Of a DNA stretch of 10,365 bases, positions 1-6,151 are shown piece after piece. The notes below the pieces were generated by a model. The model worked only from the letters and a program-made list of their open reading frames with translations. It was not told where the DNA came from and did not search any database. The DNA is from Vallitaleaceae bacterium (lineage in GTDB: Bacteria; Bacillota; Clostridia; Lachnospirales; Vallitaleaceae), in the NCBI GenBank assembly GCA_027858555.1, contig JAQICP010000297.1:1-10365 (forward strand). Direction: 5' to 3'. Positions within the stretch are counted from its first letter, which is position 1; each line of letters opens with the position of its first letter. The position numbers and the translations under genes are program-made.

Positions 1-174
1 AATCATCACCCCTCAGCGAGTCTAGGAATGTGTAAGCTAGACAACAGATGACGAAGGCACTTAGGAGCATATTTCAACGAAGTGGGCATATATAACCAAT
101 ATGTGTCAACAAGGGTGGACCCGCGGAAGATACATTCTTTCGTCCCTTATTGGGACGCTGGAGTGTTTTTTATT
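1..174 (+). promoter_or_regulatory. Glycine T-box riboswitch (5' end cut by window edge)
   Basis: This leader senses uncharged tRNA-Gly and lets transcription continue into glyS when glycine charging is low. The distal part of Stem I is visible as GTCTAG (20-25) pairing with CTAGAC (37-42), with TCATC (3-7) able to pair with GATGA (47-51). In the following loop, GAAGGCAC carries the specifier codon GGC at 56-58, which matches the glycine anticodon GCC. A short hairpin CATAT/ATATG follows at about 88-104. The T-box itself is AAGGGTGGACCCGCGG (111-126). AAGGG (111-115) can pair with CCCTT (144-148) to form the antiterminator, which excludes the terminator. The 5' strand of lower Stem I lies outside the window. 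The bulge reads TGGACCC where I would expect TGGAACC. The identification rests on motif, specifier and downstream gene all agreeing. Confidence 0.93.
141..171 (+). terminator. T-box regulated intrinsic terminator of glyS
   Basis: A perfect 6-bp stem CGTCCC (141-146) and GGGACG (152-157) closes a 5-base loop; a T run lies at 166-171. The 5' arm overlaps the strand used by the antiterminator, so the two structures are alternatives. The T run starts eight bases after the stem, further than usual, so the stem may extend through weaker pairs. Confidence 0.85.
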
Positions 175-198
175 GCACATTTATGAAAGGAAAAAACA

Positions 199-1587
199 AT
201 GGAAAAAACAATGGAAAAAGTAGTTGCTCTTGCAAAAGCAAGAGGGTTTGTGTATCCAGGTTCAGAAATCTATGGTGGTTTAGCTAACACATGGGATTAT
301 GGACCACTGGGTGTGGAACTAAAGAATAATGTTAAAAGAGCATGGTGGCAAAAGTTTATAAAAGAGAGTCCATATAATGTTGGTGTTGATTGTGCCATCT
401 TGATGAACCCACAAGTATGGGTGGCATCAGGTCATGTCGGCGGTTTTAATGACCCACTTATGGATTGTAAGTCATGTAAGGAACGGTTTAGAGCAGACCA
501 ATTAATAGAAGCATATATGAAGAGTAAGGGTGAAGAACCAAAAGTGCCTGTAGATGCATGGGCCAATGAGGCCATGAAGACCTATATTGACGACAAAGGT
601 ATTAATTGCCCAACTTGTGATGCACATGATTTTACGGATATTAGACAATTCAACCTTATGTTTAAAACATTTCAAGGCGTTACTGATGATGTTAAAAACA
701 TAGTTTACATGAGACCGGAAACAGCTCAAGGTATTTTTGTTAACTTTAAGAATGTTCAAAGAACATCTAGAAAGAAGATTCCATTTGGAATCGGTCAGAT
801 TGGCAAGTCGTTCCGTAACGAGATTACACCAGGTAATTTCATATTCAGAACTAGAGAATTTGAGCAGATGGAATTTGAATTTTTCTGTAAGCCAGGCACA
901 GAACTTGATTGGTTTGACTATTGGAAGAACTTTTGTGAAGACTGGTTACTGACTCTTGGCATATCAAAAGAGAGCATCAGGTTACGCAATCACTCAGCAG
1001 AAGAATTATCACATTATTCTAACGCTACTTCAGATTTTGAGTATCAATTCCCATTTGGTTGGGGAGAATTATGGGGTATAGCTTCTCGTACGGATTATGA
1101 TTTAAAGCAACATCAAGATCATTCTGGACAAGACATGACCTATTTTGATGATCAGGCTAATGAAAAATATTTACCATACTGCATCGAACCAGCACTTGGA
1201 GCTGATAGAATGACCTTAGCATTCCTTTGTGAAGCTTATGATGAAGAAGAACTTGAAGGCGGCGATATAAGAACGGTACTTCGTTTTCATCCAGCTCTGG
1301 CACCTGTGCAGATTGCTATCTTACCATTATCTAAAAAGCTTTCAGAAGAAGCAATGGTAGTTTTTGGCAAATTAACAAAGTATTATAACGCTGAATTTGA
1401 CGATCGTGGTTCAATTGGTAAAAGATATAGAAGACAAGATGAGATAGGTACGCCTTTTTGCTTGACTTTCGACTTTGATACCCTTGACGATGGGGCGGTA
1501 ACCATTAGAGATAGAGACACAATGTTACAAGAACGCATTAAGTTGGATGATTTATTAGAATACTTTGATAAAAAATTCGTGTTTTAA
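199..1587 (+). CDS. glyS: Glycyl-tRNA synthetase, dimeric single-chain type (class II)
   Basis: Cytoplasmic enzyme that joins glycine to tRNA-Gly using ATP. The 462-residue length fits the bacterial/archaeal/eukaryotic-type homodimeric GlyRS, not the alpha2beta2 GlyQ/GlyS type. The N terminus has the family block GSEIYGGLANTWDYGPLG (21-38) followed by motif 1. Four cysteines (C90, C93, C137, C140) form the insertion usually described as zinc binding. Motif 2 is seen as FRNE (205-208) and the following FRTREFEQMEFE; motif 3 is GADRMTLAFL (334-343). The C-terminal anticodon-binding domain covers about 366-460. The start at 199 is preceded by GAAAGG (185-190) at good spacing; an in-frame ATG at 211 is less well placed and would remove the conserved MEKTME start. 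The gene follows a glycine T-box, which agrees with the product. It is intact. Confidence 0.98.
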   Translation: MEKTMEKVVALAKARGFVYPGSEIYGGLANTWDYGPLGVELKNNVKRAWWQKFIKESPYNVGVDCAILMNPQVWVASGHVGGFNDPLMDCKSCKERFRADQLIEAYMKSKGEEPKVPVDAWANEAMKTYIDDKGINCPTCDAHDFTDIRQFNLMFKTFQGVTDDVKNIVYMRPETAQGIFVNFKNVQRTSRKKIPFGIGQIGKSFRNEITPGNFIFRTREFEQMEFEFFCKPGTELDWFDYWKNFCEDWLLTLGISKESIRLRNHSAEELSHYSNATSDFEYQFPFGWGELWGIASRTDYDLKQHQDHSGQDMTYFDDQANEKYLPYCIEPALGADRMTLAFLCEAYDEEELEGGDIRTVLRFHPALAPVQIAILPLSKKLSEEAMVVFGKLTKYYNAEFDDRGSIGKRYRRQDEIGTPFCLTFDFDTLDDGAVTIRDRDTMLQERIKLDDLLEYFDKKFVF

Positions 1588-1790
1588 AGGATAACACAGA
1601 TTAATAGTTAGAATATTCAGATAAAAACCCATTAAGAAGGGAAGTTATCACTGATTTGAAACTAGTGAGAGTGCTTGTAGAGTTTTAATAAGAGGATCTC
1701 ACTATTATTTATTGGGGGATTAAAACATTGTTAAAACTATACTAAAAATCAATAAAGTTGTGAAATATCCCTATGTTTTTCATGGTTTTA

Positions 1791-1799
1791 TGATATAAT
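1791..1799 (+). promoter_or_regulatory. Candidate ppdK promoter (extended -10)
   Basis: TGATATAAT gives a perfect TATAAT (1794-1799) with a TGn extension. No good -35 hexamer lies 16-18 bases upstream, as is tolerated in extended -10 promoters. Transcription would start near 1806, leaving a leader of about 130 bases before ppdK. Confidence 0.5.
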
Positions 1800-1924
1800 A
1801 ACAACGGGTTTACACATCTAGTTGTAATATTAGATGTAATCATTACCACTAGATTTAAGTTAATTAGGTTAACAGTTATGTTGAGCTCAATTAACACATA
1901 TGTAACTAAAAACTAAGATATTGT

Positions 1925-1930
1925 AGGAGG
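1925..1930 (+). promoter_or_regulatory. ppdK ribosome binding site
   Basis: A perfect AGGAGG sits seven bases before the ATG at 1938 and fixes the ppdK start. No comparable site precedes the ATG at 2550, which follows the in-frame stop. Confidence 0.85.
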
Positions 1931-1937
1931 AACACAG

Positions 1938-2507
1938 ATGAGCCAAAAGTTTGTTTATATGTTCAGCGAGGCTGACAAAAGCATGAAAAACTTACTTGGT
2001 GGAAAAGGTGCTAACTTAGCAGAAATGACTAAATTAGGACTTCCAATCCCTCAAGGATTTACAGTGAGTACAGAAGCTTGTATCAATTACTTAGAAAACA
2101 ACAAAACAATTTCAGCTGAAATGAAAGGCCAGATCGAAGTAGCCTTAACTGAAGTTGAGAAAATCACAGGAAAAAAATTCGGTGATAACTCAATGCCTTT
2201 ATTAGTATCAGTTCGTTCAGGTGCAAGAGCATCTATGCCTGGTATGATGGATACGGTTCTTAACTTAGGTTTAACAGATGTATCTGTAAAAGGTTTTGCA
2301 GCTGCTACTGGAAACCCAATATTCGCATATGACTCATACAGAAGATTTATCCAGATGTTCTCTGATGTTGTTAAAGGTCTTCCAAAGCAACAATTTGAAA
2401 GAGTTCTTGATGAGATCAAAGAATCAAAAGGGTTTGAAAGTGACTTACAATTATCCGCTGATGACTTAATGGAAGTTGTTGAAGCATTCAAAGCTTTATA
2501 TGTTTAG
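1938..2507 (+). CDS. ppdK: Pyruvate phosphate dikinase, N-terminal part ending at in-frame TAG
   Basis: First 189 codons of PPDK, which interconverts pyruvate + ATP + phosphate and PEP + AMP + pyrophosphate in the cytoplasm. This part is the start of the ATP-grasp nucleotide-binding domain: NLLGGKGANLAEM (18-30), PIPQGFTV (36-43) and the ATP loop SVRSGARASMPGMMDT (91-106), whose R93 corresponds to Arg92 of the Clostridium symbiosum enzyme. The frame stops at TAG 2505-2507 after FKALYV, then continues in the same frame with NEGSEFPQDPKEQLM, which is ordinary PPDK sequence. The break is therefore one codon, not a frameshift. The ATP site is divided between this part and the next, so this fragment should not be an active enzyme by itself. 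Reading the TAG as sense gives an 875-codon gene, the normal size. Homologues have variable residues here; lysine (AAG to TAG) is a plausible ancestor. Confidence 0.9.
   Translation: MSQKFVYMFSEADKSMKNLLGGKGANLAEMTKLGLPIPQGFTVSTEACINYLENNKTISAEMKGQIEVALTEVEKITGKKFGDNSMPLLVSVRSGARASMPGMMDTVLNLGLTDVSVKGFAAATGNPIFAYDSYRRFIQMFSDVVKGLPKQQFERVLDEIKESKGFESDLQLSADDLMEVVEAFKALYV
2505..2507 (+). other. In-frame amber codon inside ppdK
   Basis: TAG interrupts an otherwise continuous PPDK frame at codon 190, with context GTT-TAG-AAT-GAA. Flanking residues on both sides align with the family without loss of frame. It could be a nonsense mutation, a sequence error or a readthrough site; the sequence cannot decide. 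Confidence 0.9.
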
Positions 2508-2549
2508 AATGAAGGTTCAGAATTCCCTCAAGATCCTAAAGAGCAACTA

Positions 2550-4565
2550 ATGGCCGCTGTTCAAGCTGTATTTGGTTCATGGGATAATGAAAGAGCAGTT
2601 ATATATAGAAGAATGAATGATATTCCAGGTAGCTGGGGTACTGCGGTAAATGTACAATCTATGGTATTTGGTAATATGGGTGACACATCAGGAACTGGTG
2701 TTGCATTCACAAGAGACCCTTCAACTGGAGAACCTGGTATCTATGGCGAGTACTTATTAAATGCCCAAGGTGAAGATGTTGTTGCTGGTATCAGAACACC
2801 AGAACCTATAACGCGTCTTGAAAAAGATATGCCAGAAGTTTATAAGCAATTCATTACAATTGCTAATAATCTTGAAGACCATTACAAAGATATGCAAGAT
2901 ATGGAATTCACAATTGAAGATAAAAAATTATACTTCCTTCAAACTAGAAATGGTAAAAGAACGGCTCAAGCAGCCCTTAAGATTGCTGTTGATCTAGTAA
3001 ACGAAGGTAGAATTAATCATGAGCAAGCGTTAATGATGGTTGATCCTAAGCAATTAGACCAATTATTACATCCAATGTTTGATGTTGATTCATTAGCAGC
3101 TGCTAAAGTATATGGTGAAGCACTTCCAGCATCACCAGGTGCAGCAACTGGTAAGGTTTACTTTACTGCTGATACAGCTGTAGAAGCTAAAAAACGTGGT
3201 GAAGCGGTTATCCTTGTTAGACTTGAAACATCTCCAGAAGACATCGAAGGTATGGATGCTGCTCAAGGTATCTTAACTGTTCGTGGTGGTATGACTTCTC
3301 ACGCTGCAGTAGTTGCTCGTGGTATGGGAACTTGCTGTATATCAGGTTGTGCTGAAGTTAAAATTGCAGCTGATGAAAAGTCATTCACTTTAGGTGGCAA
3401 GACAACAGTTGAAGGCGATTACATCTCACTTGATGGTTCAACTGGTAAGATATACTTAGAGCAAATCAAAACTGTAGATCCTGAAATTGGTGGCGAGTTT
3501 GAAGAGTTCATGGGTTGGGCAGATGAAGTTAGAACAATGAAGGTTAGAACTAATGCTGATTCACCTAAAGATACAATCAACGCTATCAAATTTGGCGCTG
3601 AAGGTATTGGTCTTTGCCGTACTGAGCATATGTTCTTCGAAGAAGCTAGAATTTCAAAAATGAGACAAATGATCGTTGCTAATACTGTTGAAGAAAGAGT
3701 TGCAGCACTTAATGAATTGATTCCTTACCAAAAAGGCGACTTTAGAGGTATGTACGAAGCACTTGAAGGTAAGCCAATGACAGTTCGTCTTCTTGATCCA
3801 CCACTACATGAGTTCTTACCACATGCAGACGCGGATATCAAAGAGTTAGCTGTAGAAATGGGTATTACTTATGAAGAATTAAAAGCAACTGTTGAGAACT
3901 TACATGAATTCAACCCAATGTTAGGTCATAGAGGTTGTCGTTTAGCAGTTACTTATCCAGAAATCGCAGCAATGCAAGCTAGAGCTATTATGGAGTCAGC
4001 TATTGAAATTAGGAATGAAAAAGGTTTCGATATCGTTCCTGAGATCATGATTCCACTTGTAAGCGAGATCAAAGAATTAGTATATGTTAAAAAAGTGGTT
4101 GTTGATACTTGTGAAGCTGTTCTTAAAGCTGCAGGTAGCGACATGAAATACATGGTTGGTACTATGATTGAGATTCCAAGAGCTGCGTTAATGGCTGATG
4201 TTATTGCTACAGAGGCAGAATTCTTCTCATTTGGTACTAATGACTTGACTCAAATGACATTTGGTTTCTCAAGAGATGATGCCGGTGCATTCTTAGATGA
4301 TTACTACAAGAAATCAATCTTAGAGTCAGACCCATTTGCTCGCTTAGACCAATCAGGTGTTGGTCAATTAGTTGAGATGGCATGTGTTAAAGGTAGACAA
4401 ACTAATCCTAAGATCAAATTAGGTATCTGTGGCGAGCATGGTGGAGATCCTTCATCAATTGAGTTCTGTCACAGAATTGGTTTAGACTACGTTTCATGTT
4501 CACCATTTAGAGTGCCAATTGCTAGATTAGCAGCAGCTCAAGCAGCTATTACTAATAGAAAATAG
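2550..4565 (+). CDS. ppdK: Pyruvate phosphate dikinase, main part after the in-frame TAG
   Basis: 671 residues from the first ATG after the TAG; conserved sequence actually resumes at 2508. Adding 204 gives full-length numbering, which coincides with the Clostridium symbiosum enzyme as I recall it: ATP-site D321, E323, Q335, R337 in DMEFTIE and QTRNGKR; the phosphorylated swivelling histidine H455 in GGMTSHAAVVARG; and, in the C-terminal TIM-barrel, FGTNDLTQMTFGFSRDD with N768 and D769 and the acid/base cysteine C831 in GICGEHGGDPSS. All catalytic residues visible here are kept, so selection on this part was recent. Internal initiation at 2550 is poorly supported: only AAAGAG lies upstream and the product would lack part of the ATP site. 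The gene ends in TAG and is followed by a strong terminator. PPDK is used in glycolysis or gluconeogenesis of many clostridia. Confidence 0.93.
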   Translation: MAAVQAVFGSWDNERAVIYRRMNDIPGSWGTAVNVQSMVFGNMGDTSGTGVAFTRDPSTGEPGIYGEYLLNAQGEDVVAGIRTPEPITRLEKDMPEVYKQFITIANNLEDHYKDMQDMEFTIEDKKLYFLQTRNGKRTAQAALKIAVDLVNEGRINHEQALMMVDPKQLDQLLHPMFDVDSLAAAKVYGEALPASPGAATGKVYFTADTAVEAKKRGEAVILVRLETSPEDIEGMDAAQGILTVRGGMTSHAAVVARGMGTCCISGCAEVKIAADEKSFTLGGKTTVEGDYISLDGSTGKIYLEQIKTVDPEIGGEFEEFMGWADEVRTMKVRTNADSPKDTINAIKFGAEGIGLCRTEHMFFEEARISKMRQMIVANTVEERVAALNELIPYQKGDFRGMYEALEGKPMTVRLLDPPLHEFLPHADADIKELAVEMGITYEELKATVENLHEFNPMLGHRGCRLAVTYPEIAAMQARAIMESAIEIRNEKGFDIVPEIMIPLVSEIKELVYVKKVVVDTCEAVLKAAGSDMKYMVGTMIEIPRAALMADVIATEAEFFSFGTNDLTQMTFGFSRDDAGAFLDDYYKKSILESDPFARLDQSGVGQLVEMACVKGRQTNPKIKLGICGEHGGDPSSIEFCHRIGLDYVSCSPFRVPIARLAAAQAAITNRK

Positions 4566-4628
4566 TTAGGAAAGTTCATCAGAGTCTTCTAGGCTATTAT
4601 CATTACTATATAATTAGTGAATATATAG

Positions 4629-4658
4629 GCTGAATCCTTAGGGATTCAGCTTTTTTTT
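4629..4658 (+). terminator. Intrinsic terminator of ppdK
   Basis: A perfect 9-bp stem GCTGAATCC (4629-4637) / GGATTCAGC (4642-4650) with loop TTAG is followed directly by eight T residues (4651-4658). Confidence 0.95.
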
Positions 4659-4660
4659 GT

Positions 4661-4896
4661 ACGCTTTAGCGTGATTTTTTGAACGAAGTGAAGAAAATCA
4701 ATGAAACCACCTGCTATGCGGGTGGAGGAAAAACAGCTTTAGGTTCAAGCAAAAAACCTCCAATGATATAATGATGATGATTTGCCGACCGCATCAAAGA
4801 TATCAAAGGAGGTGTCTAATGGACAAGAATAGTTTATCACATACAAGATGGTCGTTTTAGTATCATTTAGCCCTCGATGTAGTGTCATTTTTATAA
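4661..4896 (+). mobile_element. Decayed IS200/IS605-family insertion sequence (left end and tnpA start)
   Basis: This stretch looks like the left part of a TnpA-only IS200-type element. It holds successive hairpins: ACGCT/AGCGT (4661-4672), a GATTTT/AAAATC fold at about 4673-4699, and a strong CCACCTGC (4707-4714) / GCGGGTGG (4718-4725) stem with loop TAT. The last resembles the subterminal structures that TnpA recognises as single-stranded DNA. A TGATATAAT site (4764-4772) could be the old transposase promoter. Next come a near-perfect ribosome binding site and the first codons of tnpA. The rest of the transposase and a convincing right end are absent, so the element should be immobile unless complemented. 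The left boundary is approximate. Confidence 0.7.
4819..4896 (+). pseudogene. tnpA remnant, IS200-type transposase N terminus
   Basis: ATG at 4819 follows AAAGGAGGTG (4805-4814) and encodes MDKNSLSHTRW, which matches the usual start of clostridial IS200-type TnpA (MDKNSLSHT-W followed by a YHIVF block). The frame then meets TAG at 4858-4860 and continues YHLALDVVSFL to TAA at 4894-4896; YHL is the last resemblance to the family. TnpA is a Y1 HUH transposase of roughly 130-150 residues. Its HUH motif and catalytic tyrosine are not present here. This is a dead fragment of about 25 codons. Confidence 0.72.
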
Positions 4897-4924
4897 GTTC
4901 ATAGAATCAAAGCCATTAGAAAAG

Positions 4925-4948
4925 ACCAACTTCCAATAGGAAGTTGGT
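4925..4948 (-). terminator. Hairpin terminator of the LacI-family gene
   Basis: A perfect 10-bp stem ACCAACTTCC (4925-4934) / GGAAGTTGGT (4939-4948) with a 4-base loop lies 13 bases beyond the stop codon of the minus-strand regulator. Read on the minus strand, CTTTTCT follows it, a modest T tract. On the plus strand TTTATATTTTG follows, so it may also work in both directions. It could alternatively be a leftover right-end hairpin of the neighbouring insertion sequence. Confidence 0.65.
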
Positions 4949-4961
4949 TTATATTTTGTTA

Positions 4962-5963
4962 TTAACTTTCTCTGATAACCAACTCATGAGGTACAAATAC
5001 CTTTAATTTATCATCCCTAGACTCTTCTATGGTTTCTAGCAGAATCTTAGCTCCAATTCGCCCCATGGTATTGGTGTATATTTTAACCGTCGAGATAGAC
5101 GGGGTGAAGTACATGGAGGTGGAATCATCATTACACCCAATAACGCGTATTTTAATTGGGTCATCTTTTGATATTTCCTTGATTGCCTTAAGCATGCCAA
5201 TTGCAAGGGAGTCATTAGCTGCAAAGATAGCAGTGGGCATGTCTGACTTACAACGATTGTAGATGTTATACATACCAGTATAGCCACTTTCAATATCATA
5301 GGTACCTATTTCGACATATTTAGGATTATATAAATCAAGTTTACTTAAGTAAGCGATAAAAGTATCTTCCCGGTTATCATTAAAAAATCCTGTTGAGTTA
5401 ATGATCTTTTCGTGAGCACCAATTAATCCGATTTTAGTATGATTCTCACTGATGAAATAGTCGATGACATCTTTTGTAATCTGTATGAAATCAACAGTGA
5501 TACTATCATAATCATAATCATCAAAATAAGTATGCACTAAGATAATGTTTTTGGTAACCTTCTTAAATGTATCGATAAATTCTTTCTTATATCTACCAAG
5601 AAATATCAGACCATCGAAAACTTGAGTACTTATGTTATCGATGGTTGAATCATTGGTGGCTAAATAAGTTATATTCACATTATTTAACTGACAAAATTCT
5701 TCTATCCCCAGTCTGATGGATAAAAAATAGGGGTCATTAACCTCTTCTATATCGCTAAACCCATAAACAAGACCAATGTTTAGTAAACTTTTCGGTGCGG
5801 GTTTACTTCTTGAAGTCTTCTCATAGGCTAGTTCTTCTGCTGCTTTGAATATTTTCATTTTGGTTTCAACAGTGACACTAATAGTTTTGTCATGGTTTAG
5901 CACTCTTGATACAGTAGAAGTTGATACTTCCGCTTTCTTTGCAATATCTTTTATTGTAGCCAT
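4962..5963 (-). CDS. LacI-family transcriptional regulator, probable arabinose-operon repressor
   Basis: A 333-residue cytoplasmic DNA-binding protein of the LacI/GalR family, usual length. Residues 1-50 are the helix-turn-helix headpiece: TIKDIAKKAEVSTSTVSRVLN, then a segment (DKTISVTVETKMKIFKAAEELAY) that reminds me of EbgR-like members. Residues 60-330 form the periplasmic-binding-protein-like effector domain, with GLIFLG near 115, KIGLIGA near 185 and AIFAANDSLAIGMLKA near 245. Its start has a good ribosome binding site (GAGGAG, complement of 5970-5976). The gene is divergent from araA, and the shared intergenic region holds twin palindromes, so local control of the arabinose genes is the natural inference. 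This is not the GntR-LacI hybrid AraR of Bacillus, because the headpiece is of LacI type. The effector is not known from the sequence; arabinose or an arabinoside is a guess. Confidence 0.92.
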   Translation of the reverse strand: MATIKDIAKKAEVSTSTVSRVLNHDKTISVTVETKMKIFKAAEELAYEKTSRSKPAPKSLLNIGLVYGFSDIEEVNDPYFLSIRLGIEEFCQLNNVNITYLATNDSTIDNISTQVFDGLIFLGRYKKEFIDTFKKVTKNIILVHTYFDDYDYDSITVDFIQITKDVIDYFISENHTKIGLIGAHEKIINSTGFFNDNREDTFIAYLSKLDLYNPKYVEIGTYDIESGYTGMYNIYNRCKSDMPTAIFAANDSLAIGMLKAIKEISKDDPIKIRVIGCNDDSTSMYFTPSISTVKIYTNTMGRIGAKILLETIEESRDDKLKVFVPHELVIRES

Positions 5964-5995
5964 TTAGATCTCCTCTAACTGAATATTCTAAGTAC

Positions 5996-6001
5996 AGTAT
6001 A
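5996..6001 (-). promoter_or_regulatory. Candidate promoter of the LacI-family gene (-10)
   Basis: On the minus strand this reads TGATATACT, an extended -10 with TATACT, about 32 bases before the start codon. No clear -35 is seen. The palindrome at 6036-6050 lies about 35-50 bases upstream of it, so autoregulation is possible. Confidence 0.35.
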
Positions 6002-6035
6002 TCATAATCACAGTAATCATGGTGAAAAAATGAAC

Positions 6036-6050
6036 ATATTTACTAAAATA
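6036..6050. promoter_or_regulatory. Putative operator copy 1 for the LacI-family regulator
   Basis: ATATTTACTAAAATA is an odd-length palindrome centred on C6043 with core TTTACTAAA. It lies just upstream of the araA -35 and shares its core with a second copy exactly 20 bp away. Confidence 0.6.
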
Positions 6051-6051
6051 C

Positions 6052-6080
6052 TTGCATGTTTACTAAACGTGTTATATAAT
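6052..6080 (+). promoter_or_regulatory. araA promoter
   Basis: TTGCAT (6052-6057) and a perfect TATAAT (6075-6080) are separated by 17 bases, close to the housekeeping sigma consensus. Transcription should begin near 6087, giving a leader of about 65 bases. The spacer contains operator copy 2, which fits repression by blocking RNA polymerase. A further 10-bp palindrome TTATTAATAA lies at 6091-6100. Confidence 0.8.
6056..6070. promoter_or_regulatory. Putative operator copy 2, inside the araA promoter
   Basis: ATGTTTACTAAACGT is a near-perfect palindrome around C6063; only one symmetric pair mismatches (T6057 versus G6069). It shares TTTACTAAA with copy 1 and lies between the -35 and -10 of araA. 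The divergent LacI-type protein is the obvious candidate ligand. Confidence 0.68.
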
Positions 6081-6151
6081 TACAACAGATTTATTAATAA
6101 GTAAGTGATTAACAAAATACAGCACCTAGGTAACACGAAAGGGGTAATATA

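Larger units (their letters stand above)
1588..1937 (+). other. glyS-ppdK intergenic region and ppdK leader
   Basis: No gene is apparent in these 350 bases. An inverted repeat TAGTGAGA (1663-1670) / TCTCACTA (1697-1704) with a 26-base loop is followed by TTATTTATT; it may be a weak terminator for glyS. After the candidate promoter at 1791-1799, the roughly 130-base ppdK leader contains three further inverted repeats: ACATCTA/TAGATGT (1814-1820 and 1831-1837), TTAATT/AATTAA (1860-1865 and 1889-1894) and the palindrome TTGAGCTCAA (1881-1890). I recognise no known riboswitch class. Confidence 0.5.

Noticed and set aside
2087..2491. Long antisense open frames over ppdK, araA and glyS
   Set aside because: They lie opposite strongly conserved genes, show no recognisable domains and have no ribosome binding sites; they are shadows of codon usage on the other strand.
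2505..2507. Pyrrolysine or other amber recoding in ppdK
   Set aside because: No pyl genes or recoding element is visible. TAG also ends ppdK and araA at their natural C termini, PPDK is not a pyrrolysine protein, and the position is a poorly conserved loop.
4661..4830. Possible guide-type (omega) RNA associated with an IS605 TnpB
   Set aside because: No tnpB sequence is present. The hairpins sit upstream of a tnpA start as expected for an IS200 left end, whereas omega RNAs come from the right end.
4910..4924. 15-base exact match AAGCCATTAGAAAAG with 8411-8425 inside araD
   Set aside because: In AT-rich DNA of this length one such match is plausible by chance. It is inside coding sequence at one site and has no matching flanks, so it is not an attachment site or repeat family.
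6091..6100. TTATTAATAA palindrome as a third operator
   Set aside because: It lacks the TTTACTAAA core, and short AT palindromes are frequent here. It is noted only as sequence near the araA transcription start.
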